Positions 46,913-55,448 of a stretch of 64,000 nt of DNA are shown here, one piece after another. The number at the start of each line of letters is the position of its first letter. The first letter of the stretch is position 1. The notes under the pieces were generated by a model that did no database searches, was not told where the DNA came from, and was given only the letters and a program-made list of their open reading frames with translations. The stretch lies in contig NZ_JARXWG010000004.1 of the NCBI RefSeq assembly GCF_029893105.1, positions 124,001 through 188,000 of the forward strand, read 5' to 3'. A program made the position numbers and the translations under genes. The stretch comes from Parabacteroides sp. PF5-9. GTDB lineage: Bacteria > Bacteroidota > Bacteroidia > Bacteroidales > Tannerellaceae.

Positions 46913-48316
46913 ATGAAAAAAATATTTTCCATTATATGCTTGAGTTGTTTACTGGCCTCAGTAACCTCTTGTGATGATTTTCTGACTGAAACTCCGACAG
47001 TGGCGATTCCAACTGAAGACGCTTTTGTGTCGGCCAATGACTATACGATTGCTCTGAATGGGGTATACTATACATTGGGAACTTACCGCTTTTTGGGTAG
47101 GGATATACAGGCCTTAGGTGAAGTCGCTTCTGATAATTCCGACCACTCTGCGGCGACATCTCATTTCTATAATATTTTCTCTTATCAGATTCTGAATACG
47201 AATGCTTACCTGGAAGAGATCTGGCGTTATGGATATGCAGCAATCGACCGGGCTACACGTATTATTGTAGCGGGTGAGAGTGCAACGGATATGGAAGGAG
47301 ACGATATGACAACTATTAACTATTGTGTTGCTCAGGCCTATGGCGCGAGAGCATTGTCGATGTTCTATCTGACCAATATCTTTGGTTTGCCGTATTCGGA
47401 TGCGAACAAATCATCATTAGGTGTAGTCAATGTGACGAAAACGATCGCTCCATTTGAGAAAGTAGAACGGACAACGGTTGAAGAAAATTATCGCCAAATT
47501 CTGGCAGATATTGCTAAATCGAAAGAGTTTTATGGCAAAGAAGGCGTAGAAGATGCCCAATATATTCATATGAATCAAGCGGCCGTTGCAGCTTTGGAAG
47601 CACGTGTCAAATTGTATATGCAAGATTATGCAGGAGCCATCAATGCTGCTCATACAGCGATTGAACTGCGTGATGGTATGATTGTTTCAACTGCAGGTGA
47701 ATATTGGCAGATGTTCAAAGAGTTGTTGATCTCTTCTGAGGATATTTTTGTTATTGCAAAATCAGAAACCGATTATCTATCAGCGAACTCTTTAAATACG
47801 TTGTGGAATAAGTATGGTGTATCGCTTAACAAAAAGACCATTGACGAGTTTGCGGATACGGATATCCGTAAATCGCTGTTGATCGCTGCAAGTTGGGATG
47901 GTGGTAAATTAGGTGGTATCGCTACAAATAATCAGATACAGAATTTACCTGTATTGCGTTTGCCTGAGCTTTATCTTACTTTAGCTGAAGCGTATGCAGC
48001 AACAGGCAACTACGGCGAAGCAAAGAAAAACCTATTGGAAGTGGCTGTTAAGCGGGATGCTTCGTATGCTGCCGAGGGGGTAAAAGAAGATGCTTCTATC
48101 ATGGCGGTAATTCGTCAGGAACGTAAGCTGGAGCTGGCTCAGGAAGGTCACCGTTTCTTTGATGCCAGAAGATGGAATGAAGTAATTGACGTTGCTAACG
48201 GAACATTGAAAAACTTTGATGTTGCGAAATTCCAATTCCCTATACCGGCTAAAGAAGTGAATGCAGGTGCAGGTGTGGTACAGACCCCGAGCTGGGATGC
48301 CAATCTGCCGAAATAA
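46913..48316 (+). CDS. SusD/RagB-family nutrient-binding lipoprotein
   Basis: 467 aa. The lipoprotein leader MKKIFSIICLSCLLASVTSC places it on the outer-membrane surface as the lid of the SusC transporter. DDFLTETPTVAIPTEDAF and the tetratricopeptide-like helices typical of SusD follow; the conserved C-terminal LPELYLTLAEAYAATGNYGE and IRQERKLELAQEGHRFFDAR blocks are clear. It is short for the family (often 500-600 aa), suggesting a small ligand-binding face. It follows susC by 34 bp and ends in a very strong terminator. Confidence 0.95.
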   Translation: MKKIFSIICLSCLLASVTSCDDFLTETPTVAIPTEDAFVSANDYTIALNGVYYTLGTYRFLGRDIQALGEVASDNSDHSAATSHFYNIFSYQILNTNAYLEEIWRYGYAAIDRATRIIVAGESATDMEGDDMTTINYCVAQAYGARALSMFYLTNIFGLPYSDANKSSLGVVNVTKTIAPFEKVERTTVEENYRQILADIAKSKEFYGKEGVEDAQYIHMNQAAVAALEARVKLYMQDYAGAINAAHTAIELRDGMIVSTAGEYWQMFKELLISSEDIFVIAKSETDYLSANSLNTLWNKYGVSLNKKTIDEFADTDIRKSLLIAASWDGGKLGGIATNNQIQNLPVLRLPELYLTLAEAYAATGNYGEAKKNLLEVAVKRDASYAAEGVKEDASIMAVIRQERKLELAQEGHRFFDARRWNEVIDVANGTLKNFDVAKFQFPIPAKEVNAGAGVVQTPSWDANLPK

Positions 48317-48350
48317 TTATTCCGGTTTATATCAATAAACATACGAACAG

Positions 48351-48388
48351 TAATCCAGTAGTCGACTTGACTACTGGATTATTTTTTT
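48351..48388 (+). terminator. Rho-independent terminator after susD
   Basis: Perfect 13-bp stem TAATCCAGTAGTC / GACTACTGGATTA, loop GACTT, then seven T. It ends the susCD unit. Confidence 0.9.
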
Positions 48389-48447
48389 GGAACCTGTCGT
48401 TACCCTCTTTTTCTATTTAGCACTTCAACCTGGATTTAGTAGCTTTA

Positions 48448-48492
48448 CAAAAAAAATTAACCCAAGATTCCAACAGGGGAACCTTGGGTTAA
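48448..48492 (-). terminator. Rho-independent terminator of the sugar-enzyme operon
   Basis: TTAACCCAAG / CTTGGGTTAA form a 10-bp stem with an inner TTCC/GGAA pairing. On the minus strand it is followed by a T8 run. It lies 56 bp past the stop of the isomerase-like gene at 48548. Confidence 0.88.
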
Positions 48493-48547
48493 AAAATATT
48501 TCTATAGGATTTCTAAATAATCCTTTGAATGGATCAATGCCTGAAAA

Positions 48548-49513
48548 TTATTTCACAAAACTAGATTTGTTCAAGAAGTCTGCACATCCTTTTACGCCTT
48601 CAAATTGAGTACCTGTTCCTTCGGCCATTCTTTCCAGTTCAACGAAGAAGTTGGTGATACCATTCGCATTTGCCTGAGCAAAGATTCTTTCAAAGTTCAT
48701 CATACCTGACTGACCAAGCACATATTTATCTTTGATGTGAAGAGCTTTGATACGATCTTTGTATTTCTTGATATACGCAACAGGATCTTGTTGGCCCATC
48801 ACAGTCCAGTATACATCCAGTTCAAAGAATACCAATGACGGATCAGTATTTTTGAGCATAAGATCATAAATAATTTCTACGCCTTGTTGATCGCGGCCAT
48901 AGGCACGACGTCCGAATTTAGATTCCGATCCGCCGGGTATTACCTGGGCGAATTCCATCTCGTGATTGTGGTATCCGAATGATAAACCTGCTGCTTTTGC
49001 AATCTTTCCGGCTTCATTGAATATTTCTCCGACGTAAGCTGTCTCTTCTACGCTACGGGTTGAAGGTTGTCCCGGTTGGATAAGCAATTGTACACCGATC
49101 TTTGCATGATCGTCAGCTGCTTTCTTCCAGAAATCCATAATCTGCTGTTTGTTGGAAGCATTGTATTCGCGTACCGGAGGATTCACATGTGTACTGCGGA
49201 TCTTCAAACCGGCATCGTCAGCCATTTTTTTGAAATCAGCCATCTCAATGTTGCTGATCTTGCCATCACGGTATCCGGCTAATTCAATATAGGAATAACC
49301 CATATCGGCCACTTTTTTCAGTCCACCGGGTACGTCGTCGTAAAGTTCGCGGAATAAAGAGTAAATCTGTAAACCGAAATTCTTACTGGCATGTACATTA
49401 TGAACCACCGGTGCTGCATTTGTCGCCGCTGAGGCCATTGAGCCTTTGCCTGCCAATAATCCACCCAAGGTGAACAGCGAGGCGTTACGAAGGAAATCTC
49501 TTCTATTTGTCAT
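48548..49513 (-). CDS. Sugar phosphate isomerase/epimerase family protein with Tat signal
   Basis: 321 aa. A twin-arginine leader (RRDFLRNASLFTLGGLLAG) suggests folded export to the periplasm. The rest is a TIM barrel of the xylose-isomerase/AP-endonuclease-2 type: LGQSGMMNFERIF, SFGYHNHEMEFAQV and FFELDVYWTVMGQQDP carry the expected His, Glu and Asp metal ligands. The substrate is unknown. It is the second gene of a minus-strand pair, 21 bp after the Gfo/Idh/MocA gene, so both probably work on the same exported sugar or polyol. Confidence 0.88.
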   Translation of the reverse strand: MTNRRDFLRNASLFTLGGLLAGKGSMASAATNAAPVVHNVHASKNFGLQIYSLFRELYDDVPGGLKKVADMGYSYIELAGYRDGKISNIEMADFKKMADDAGLKIRSTHVNPPVREYNASNKQQIMDFWKKAADDHAKIGVQLLIQPGQPSTRSVEETAYVGEIFNEAGKIAKAAGLSFGYHNHEMEFAQVIPGGSESKFGRRAYGRDQQGVEIIYDLMLKNTDPSLVFFELDVYWTVMGQQDPVAYIKKYKDRIKALHIKDKYVLGQSGMMNFERIFAQANANGITNFFVELERMAEGTGTQFEGVKGCADFLNKSSFVK

Positions 49514-49534
49514 GATAATTGATAGATTATATAA

Positions 49535-50959
49535 TTAATACAATGAATAAGGACGTCTGTAGTCATAGTAATACAAACGGTGTGCTTTCGCTTCCTTATC
49601 GTTGTCTTTAAAGCTTAATGTAGCCGGATCCCATTTCACCGGACGGTTCAATTCGCGAGAGATGTTAGCCAGACAGCACAATGTGTTGGTGCTTGTTCCC
49701 ACTTCTACCGGAGCGATCGGGTTCTGACGTGAACGAACACAGTCGATGAAGTTCTGCATATGTGGAGAACTGATCTCGAACTGCAATGCATTCGGTTGTT
49801 GTGGAGGACGTTGCTGTCCACCGCCTTGAGCAGCACGTTGAGCTTCGCGTTGTTCGCGAGTCATCGGACGATTTCCTGCCAATTCAGCCGGAACTTTAGA
49901 AGAATCAGAGCAAGCCAGATAACCGCGAGCTACTTCGATCCAACCCTTTGTTCCGAAGAACTTGATACCTTGAGCAGAGTTGTTATCTTCCAGATATGGT
50001 TGTTCGGTCATTACGATACCGTTCGCGTATTTCATCGTCGCCCACTGAGTACCGTTATATCCTTTAGGGATAAATTCAACCGGTCCTGATCCGTCCATAC
50101 CGATAGCAGCCTGAGCAATATCGAACATATGCGCACCCCAGTCAGCAGTGTAACCGTTACCGGTTTCCTGATACCAACGCCATGCACCCCATAGTTTTTC
50201 GTTTACTTCGGGATTCAGTGAGATCGGAGGACACAGATCTGGATGATAATGGATCTTCGGATCGTTCAATGGACCCATCCACATATTGAAGTTCAGGTTT
50301 GCAGGTATTTTTTCTTCTGCCAGATTCAGTGGCGTTGGCGGTTCACCTACGCGTGCATATATTTTTTCTACATGACCGATTGCACCGGCTTGTACCAGTT
50401 CGATCGCTTTTTGGAATTCTTTGCTTGAACGTTGTTGGCTACCTACCTGCAATACGCGTTTGTTATCGCGTACTTGTCTTTGAATTTCCAGACCTTCAGT
50501 AATTGTATACGCCAATGGTTTCTGGCAATAAATATCCTTACCTGCCTGAGCAGCGTGGATAGATTGCAATGCATGCCAGTGGTCGGGAGTTACCACTTCT
50601 ACAGCATCGATATCTTTACGTTCCAACAGGTCTTCGTAGAACTCATACCCGTCGCAACGTTCGTTCATGCCTTTTTGTTTTTGCCATTCGGCAATTCTTT
50701 TCTGGAAGCGAGTCACCTTCATAGAGTCTACATCGCAGCACGCTGCTACCTGTAAGCCCGGGACTCCGGCAAATCCACGGAAATCGCTCAACGCCTGGCG
50801 TCCAAGGCCGATGAAGCCCATAACAACGCGATCACTTGGAGCAACGCGGACACCATTCTGCGCCCAGCTTGGAAGGATTGTCAATCCGGCAAGTCCTAAT
50901 GCCGAATAACCAAGGAATTGACGTCTGTTGATTCCTTGTTGTTTTATTTCTTTAGACAT
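49535..50959 (-). CDS. Gfo/Idh/MocA family oxidoreductase with Tat signal
   Basis: 474 aa. Tat-type leader INRRQFLGYSALGLAGLTIL. The Rossmann fold (MGFIGLGRQALSDF) and the EVVTPDHWHALQSIHAAQAG / DIYCQKPLAYTITEG block, with the catalytic Lys of the family's EKP-like motif (here QKPLA), indicate an NAD(P)-dependent dehydrogenase or sugar hydrolase of this superfamily. In Bacteroidetes such periplasmic, cofactor-retaining members are common. A low-complexity run (QREAQRAAQGGGQQRPPQQP, about 370-390) is an odd insertion. It heads the pair with the isomerase-like gene. Confidence 0.9.
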   Translation of the reverse strand: MSKEIKQQGINRRQFLGYSALGLAGLTILPSWAQNGVRVAPSDRVVMGFIGLGRQALSDFRGFAGVPGLQVAACCDVDSMKVTRFQKRIAEWQKQKGMNERCDGYEFYEDLLERKDIDAVEVVTPDHWHALQSIHAAQAGKDIYCQKPLAYTITEGLEIQRQVRDNKRVLQVGSQQRSSKEFQKAIELVQAGAIGHVEKIYARVGEPPTPLNLAEEKIPANLNFNMWMGPLNDPKIHYHPDLCPPISLNPEVNEKLWGAWRWYQETGNGYTADWGAHMFDIAQAAIGMDGSGPVEFIPKGYNGTQWATMKYANGIVMTEQPYLEDNNSAQGIKFFGTKGWIEVARGYLACSDSSKVPAELAGNRPMTREQREAQRAAQGGGQQRPPQQPNALQFEISSPHMQNFIDCVRSRQNPIAPVEVGTSTNTLCCLANISRELNRPVKWDPATLSFKDNDKEAKAHRLYYYDYRRPYSLY

Positions 50960-51199
50960 AAAAATAGATTTAAGAAGTTAACATATATATTTATACTCAA
51001 ATAATTATCAAAGAAAATATCTGATCTGTAGGTTTTTGTGGCCTTTTCATGATCTAACTGATAATTTTACAAACACAAACATTCACCCATTTTATTGAAA
51101 AAATAGGAACAAAGCAAATATCTATATTATTTTTTGTACAATCAAATATTATTAGAATAAATTTTTGATTGCCTGTGTAAATGGATGTTCTATTGAACG

Positions 51200-51372
51200 A
51201 TCCAAACAAAAAAACAAAACGATCCATCGGTTTTTTTACACAGTTTATAACACTTTTCTGTTAGAGGTACCTCTAAATAATTTTAGACGTACCTCTAAAC
51301 TGATTTACACGTACCTCTAAATGGATTTAGAGGTACCTCTAACAGAAAACAGAGGTAGGTATAACAAAAAAG
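51200..51372. repeat. Dispersed iteron element, copy 2
   Basis: Four near-palindromes with GTACC at 51267, 51289, 51311 and 51333 (period 22 bp): TTAGAGGTACCTCTAA, TTAGACGTACCTCTAA, TTACACGTACCTCTAA, TTAGAGGTACCTCTAA. The array is bounded by a perfect 24-bp inverted repeat (51254-51277 and 51326-51349). The tail CAGAAAACAGAGGTAGGTAT is the same as in copy 1 but for single-base changes. It lies in the 574-bp gap 50960-51533; the leftmost part of that gap is AT-rich with no recognisable feature. Confidence 0.88.
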
Positions 51373-51483
51373 TAGTTGAATTGCTTCTTTTATTTCTATA
51401 GGATAGTGCAAAGTAGATATGCAGATCTTTACAAATAGATCAAAGAGCGCGGAATATTTTAACTGTATGATTGTGATAAAATG

Positions 51484-51491
51484 TATATTTG
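51484..51491 (+). promoter_or_regulatory. -7 box for the epimerase operon
   Basis: TATATTTG, 42 bp upstream of the ATG at 51534. No well-spaced -33 TTTG. Confidence 0.4.
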
Positions 51492-51533
51492 CTACTTCAT
51501 AGAAACTACTCATATAATAAACAGAGACTAAAA

Positions 51534-52658
51534 ATGAAAAACTTGTATTTACTGTTGGCTATATGCCTATTGATTGGCTGTAGTGAAAAGAGAGAAGAAG
51601 TAACCCTTTCAGGCCTGAAAAAAGCGGATTTTGAGGCCTCTTTCGAAGGAAAAGAGACGGGACTTTATGTGTTGACAAACAAGAATGGCGCCGAAGCTTG
51701 TATTACCAATTATGGTGGACGGCTGGTTTCTGTCATGGTTCCGGACAAAGAAGGTCAGTTGACAGATGTTGTTTTGGGGTATGACAATATTTTTGATTAT
51801 GTAGCGGTTGACGGAAACTTCGGTGCGCTGATCGGACGATATGGTAATCGTATTGCGCATGGTCGGTTTACGTTGGATGGAGTGACTTATGAACTCCCTC
51901 AAAATAATAACGGACATTGCTTGCATGGTGGGCCGAATGGCTATCATACCTGTATGTGGGATGCCCGTCAGATCGATGATCAGACATTAGAATTGACGTA
52001 TATCTCACCGGACGGTGAAGCCGGTTTCCCGGGCAATCTGACGATAAAGGTGATCTACAAACTGACAGATGAGAATGCAGTAGATATCGCTTATGAGGCG
52101 ACAACAGATAAACCGACACTGGCGAATTTAACCAATCACAGCTATTTTAATCTTTCAGGCAGACCGGGTTCTCAGATCTTGGATCATCAACTGATGATTC
52201 ATGCAGATAGGTATACACCGGTGAATAAGACCTTGATTCCTTTGGGTGAACTGGCATCGGTGGAGGCTACCCCGATGGATTTACGTCGTCCGGTGGCTAT
52301 CGGCGCTCATATCGATGACGCTTTTGAGCAGTTGGTTAACGGAGGTGGTTATGACCACAACTGGGTGTTGAATTCAAACGGAGATATCAATGTTCTGGCA
52401 GCAAAAGCCATCAGCCCGGTAAGCGGCATCGGTTTGGAAGTCTATACCACCGAGCCGGGTATCCAGTTTTATTCGGGCAATTTCATGAGTGGTTCCGATA
52501 AAGGAAAACACAATGTGATTTATCCGCATCGCGGAGCATTTTGCCTGGAGACACAACATTATCCGGATAGTCCGAATCAACCGGAATTTCCAAGTACGGT
52601 TCTTCGCCCCGGAGAAAAGTATCATAGCCGGTGTATCTATAAATTCACGGTAGAATAA
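51534..52658 (+). CDS. Aldose 1-epimerase (lipoprotein)
   Basis: 374 aa from MKNLYLLLAICLLIGCSEKR, a lipoprotein leader with lipobox LIGC; the longer frame from 51489 is rejected. Mutarotases interconvert alpha and beta anomers. Family motifs: LIGRYGNRIAHGRFTLDG, NNGHCLHGGPNGYHTCMW (catalytic His), NLTNHSYFNLSG (second His), VYTTEPGIQFYSGNF (Glu region). It is anchored in the periplasm or at the membrane and heads a three-gene run with a metallo-beta-lactamase-fold gene (12 bp later) and a VOC gene. Confidence 0.93.
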   Translation: MKNLYLLLAICLLIGCSEKREEVTLSGLKKADFEASFEGKETGLYVLTNKNGAEACITNYGGRLVSVMVPDKEGQLTDVVLGYDNIFDYVAVDGNFGALIGRYGNRIAHGRFTLDGVTYELPQNNNGHCLHGGPNGYHTCMWDARQIDDQTLELTYISPDGEAGFPGNLTIKVIYKLTDENAVDIAYEATTDKPTLANLTNHSYFNLSGRPGSQILDHQLMIHADRYTPVNKTLIPLGELASVEATPMDLRRPVAIGAHIDDAFEQLVNGGGYDHNWVLNSNGDINVLAAKAISPVSGIGLEVYTTEPGIQFYSGNFMSGSDKGKHNVIYPHRGAFCLETQHYPDSPNQPEFPSTVLRPGEKYHSRCIYKFTVE

Positions 52659-52670
52659 TCTGGTTGATAT

Positions 52671-53393
52671 ATGCGGCTGGTCTATATTTTTCATAGCGGA
52701 TTCGTATTGGAAACAACTCATTTTGATCTGTTGGTCGATTATTTTATGGATACAACGGATGACCCGTCCGGCGGATTTGTACATAAAGAGTTATTGCATC
52801 GCCAAAAGAAGCTGTATGTCTTATCTTCCCATTTTCATCCGGATCATTTCAACCCGGAAGTTCTTCAGTGGAGAACCGAAAAAGATGATATCTCCTACAT
52901 CTTTTCACGGGATATTTTGAGAAATAAACGGGCACAGCCAGAAGATGCTGTTTATCTGATGAAAGGGGAGGTCTATGAAGACGACAATCTATCGATCAAA
53001 GCATTTGGTTCGACCGATGTGGGGATCTCCTTTCTGATACAGGCGGAAGGGAAGACGGTCTTTCATGCGGGTGATCTGAATAATTGGCATTGGAAGGATG
53101 AATCGACAGCAGAAGAAATTGCGATAGCCGAAAGGGATTATCTGAAAGAGTTGGACTTGTTGGCAAAGACGGCCCCTGAACTGGATGTGGCGATGTTTCC
53201 TGTTGATCCTCGTCTGGGGACGGATTATGCCCGTGGTGCGGAACAGTTTGTAGACCGTATCCGGACAAGATTGTTTGCTCCGATGCATTTTACATTGAAT
53301 TACGATCAGTTGCAAGGATTTAAGCAGTATGCTGAGAGTAGAGGATCCCTTTTTTTTGATATAAAAGAGAGGGGACAATGTGTAGAATTTTAA
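52671..53393 (+). CDS. Metallo-beta-lactamase-fold hydrolase
   Basis: 240 aa. SSHFHPDHF supplies the HxHxDH metal motif; VFHAGDLNNWHW and PVDPRLGTDYARG give the later Asp/His positions; FAPMHFTLN ends the active site. There is no signal peptide, so it is cytoplasmic. The sequence resembles the UlaG/YtnP-like group but the substrate is unknown. It begins 12 bp after the epimerase gene. Confidence 0.88.
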   Translation: MRLVYIFHSGFVLETTHFDLLVDYFMDTTDDPSGGFVHKELLHRQKKLYVLSSHFHPDHFNPEVLQWRTEKDDISYIFSRDILRNKRAQPEDAVYLMKGEVYEDDNLSIKAFGSTDVGISFLIQAEGKTVFHAGDLNNWHWKDESTAEEIAIAERDYLKELDLLAKTAPELDVAMFPVDPRLGTDYARGAEQFVDRIRTRLFAPMHFTLNYDQLQGFKQYAESRGSLFFDIKERGQCVEF

Positions 53394-53413
53394 TTATTTA
53401 AAGAAAGTATATC

Positions 53414-53791
53414 ATGGAAATTAAGAGCAGATTTGATCATTTCAATATTAATGTAACAGATTTGAATAAAAGCATCGCCTTTTACAACAAAGCGCTTGGA
53501 TTGAAAGAACATCATCGCAAAGAGGCTGCTGACGGATCGTTTATACTGGTTTATCTGACCGATGAGCAGACCGGTTTTTTACTTGAATTGACCTGGCTGA
53601 GAGACAAGAAAGGATCGTATGAGTTGGGCGACAACGAAAGTCACCTCTGCATGCGGGTGGCCGGAGATTATGAGGAGGTGCGTCGTTTTCATAAAGAGAT
53701 GGGTTGTGTCTGTTTTGAAAACGATGAAATGGGACTGTATTTCATCAATGATCCGGATGATTACTGGATTGAAATTCTTCCGATCGTATAG
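53414..53791 (+). CDS. VOC-superfamily protein (glyoxalase I-like)
   Basis: 125 aa. The N-terminus FDHFNINVTDLNKSIAFYNK, and near the C-terminus GLYFINDPDDYWIEILP, match lactoylglutathione lyase-like VOC proteins. Metal ligands would be the first His, the Glu in LLELTW, the His in ESHLCM and the final Glu in WIEIL, all present. This supports a metal-dependent lyase or isomerase, but the substrate may not be methylglyoxal. It follows the MBL-fold gene by 20 bp. Confidence 0.9.
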   Translation: MEIKSRFDHFNINVTDLNKSIAFYNKALGLKEHHRKEAADGSFILVYLTDEQTGFLLELTWLRDKKGSYELGDNESHLCMRVAGDYEEVRRFHKEMGCVCFENDEMGLYFINDPDDYWIEILPIV

Positions 53792-53830
53792 TCAAAAAAG
53801 GGGAATAGATTAATCAGGGGTGTGCGTATG

Positions 53831-54493
53831 TCATGCCCCTGTTCGTTGATAGACAATCCGTTTGTCTACAACTGTATAGTGTAAAGCATTCATAGCCATC
53901 AGGTCACTTAGGATATTTCGAGCCGTATAATAATTGATATGGGCGATACGGCAGAACTGATGGATGTTGATGTGATTATGAGTGTCTAACCAGTTGAAAA
54001 GGATTTGCACCGGTTTGCTGATTTTTAATAATGTACCGTCGGGTTTATACTTCTTCTTCCAGGAGAAGATCAAAACTTCATTGGCCAGGATATTCTCATC
54101 TGCTACGCGGATATACGCTTTGTACTGATCGTTTTTATCGGGTGCCGAATGGGGTTTGTTGGGGCTGGGCGAAACATAGACTTCAAGGACGGTCTTTCCA
54201 TTCAGATCCCACCGGGTAGCTTCGAAAGGAACAATCGGGCGGGTATACATTTCGGAGGCCGCTTCGATCATATAATACTCTTCTTCACTACGAACGCCGG
54301 CGATCACTCCGTTGTCTTTTACGCCAATCAAGAGGCGTCCTCCATCGGTGTTGGCAAAGGCGCTTAATGTACGGGCGATTTTTTTACTGTCGCTTACCTC
54401 GAATTTGAAATCAAGTTGTTGATGTTCGCCTTGTCCGATCAATACTTCTATGGGATGTCTCTTTTTCACCTCGACAGGAGTTCTGACCGGCAA
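53831..54493 (-). CDS. AlbA_2/Schlafen-type putative DNA-binding regulator, TTG start
   Basis: 220 aa. The N-terminal AlbA_2 domain is indicated by GQGEHQQLDFKFEVSDSKKI and FANTDGGRLLIGVKDNG (about 18-70). The C-terminal 70 residues look like a winged helix (HNHINIHQFCRIAHINYYTA, then RNILSDLMAMNALHY). The reading frame has no ATG near its 5' end: it opens with TTG at 54493 and the next Met is about residue 74, inside the domain, so a TTG start is needed for an intact protein. That TTG is also the last part of a TAATTTTG motif. It is transcribed divergently from kdsB. Confidence 0.78.
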   Translation of the reverse strand: MPVRTPVEVKKRHPIEVLIGQGEHQQLDFKFEVSDSKKIARTLSAFANTDGGRLLIGVKDNGVIAGVRSEEEYYMIEAASEMYTRPIVPFEATRWDLNGKTVLEVYVSPSPNKPHSAPDKNDQYKAYIRVADENILANEVLIFSWKKKYKPDGTLLKISKPVQILFNWLDTHNHINIHQFCRIAHINYYTARNILSDLMAMNALHYTVVDKRIVYQRTGA

Positions 54494-54509
54494 AATTAAA
54501 ATAAATACC

Positions 54510-54517
54510 TAACTTTG
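54510..54517 (+). promoter_or_regulatory. -7 box for kdsB
   Basis: TAACTTTG, 39 bp upstream of the kdsB ATG. The -33 partner is unclear. Confidence 0.5.
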
Positions 54518-54556
54518 GCAATCTAAAAAAACGAAATGGCTATATAATATACACTT

Positions 54557-55300
54557 ATGAAATTTATTGGAATAATCCCGGCACGCTATGCTTCGACACG
54601 TTTCCCTGGAAAACCGTTGGCTGATATGAAAGGTAAACCGATGATCCAACGCGTGTACGAGCAGGTCGAGAAAGTATTGGATGATGTTTGTGTGGCCACT
54701 GATGATCATCGTATAGAAGCTGTGGTCAATGGTTTTGGTGGACGTGTGGTGATGACTTCTGTTGATCATAAAACCGGAACAGATCGTTGTTATGAAGCGT
54801 ACACAAAGATCGGTGGAGATTACGATGTCGTTATTAATATTCAAGGAGATGAACCCTTTATTCAACCCGAGCAGATCGATATACTGAAACAGTGTTTTAA
54901 CCAGGATACTGTTCAGATAGCAACTCTGGCCAAAGCATTCGACCGCGATGGTGATTTCGAGTCGACCCTGTTTAATCCGAATATACCTAAAGTCGTCTTG
55001 AATAAGAATAGTGAAGCGATGTATTTCAGTCGTTCAATCATTCCTTATGTCAGAGGAGAAAAACATACAGAGTGGTTGAAACGGTTTGTATTTTACAAAC
55101 ACATTGGCTTGTATGCTTATAGGGCAGACATATTAAGAGAATTAACCGCACTTGCGCCCACTACTCTGGAGCAGATAGAAAGCCTCGAGCAATTGAGATG
55201 GCTGGATAACGGTTATAAAATAAAAGTTGGGCTCACGGAACTGGAGACAATTGCAATCGATACTCCAGAAGATATGGAGAAAGCGCTTCAGTTGCTTTAG
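54557..55300 (+). CDS. kdsB: CMP-KDO synthetase (3-deoxy-manno-octulosonate cytidylyltransferase)
   Basis: 247 aa. It activates KDO with CTP for lipid A inner core synthesis. The nucleotide loop IPARYASTRFPGKPLADMKG (residues 6-25), INIQGDEPFI (metal Asp, about 94-103) and YFSRSIIPY / FYKHIGLYAYR (KDO binding) are intact. It is a single-gene unit closed by a strong terminator. Confidence 0.97.
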   Translation: MKFIGIIPARYASTRFPGKPLADMKGKPMIQRVYEQVEKVLDDVCVATDDHRIEAVVNGFGGRVVMTSVDHKTGTDRCYEAYTKIGGDYDVVINIQGDEPFIQPEQIDILKQCFNQDTVQIATLAKAFDRDGDFESTLFNPNIPKVVLNKNSEAMYFSRSIIPYVRGEKHTEWLKRFVFYKHIGLYAYRADILRELTALAPTTLEQIESLEQLRWLDNGYKIKVGLTELETIAIDTPEDMEKALQLL

Positions 55301-55382
55301 TGGGATAAATAGAATCCTTTCTTTAGTTTTCTTCAAATAAAACCCTGTTATTACGCATACGTGCTATTTTAGACATAAAAAG

Positions 55383-55430
55383 AGGTGTCTTAATCGTCCT
55401 TACAAGACGTTTAAGACACCTTTTTATTTT
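55383..55430 (+). terminator. Rho-independent terminator after kdsB (bidirectional)
   Basis: AGGTGTCTTAATCGTC pairs with GACGTTTAAGACACCT (one mismatch), flanked by AAAAAG and TTTTTATTTT. It can also serve the convergent gene at 55449. Confidence 0.88.
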
Positions 55431-55448
55431 GTGGGATATACTCCCGAT

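Noticed and set aside
43849-50959. Complete polysaccharide utilisation locus
   Set aside because: SusC/SusD are present but there is no glycoside hydrolase, lyase or dedicated regulator between or beside them.
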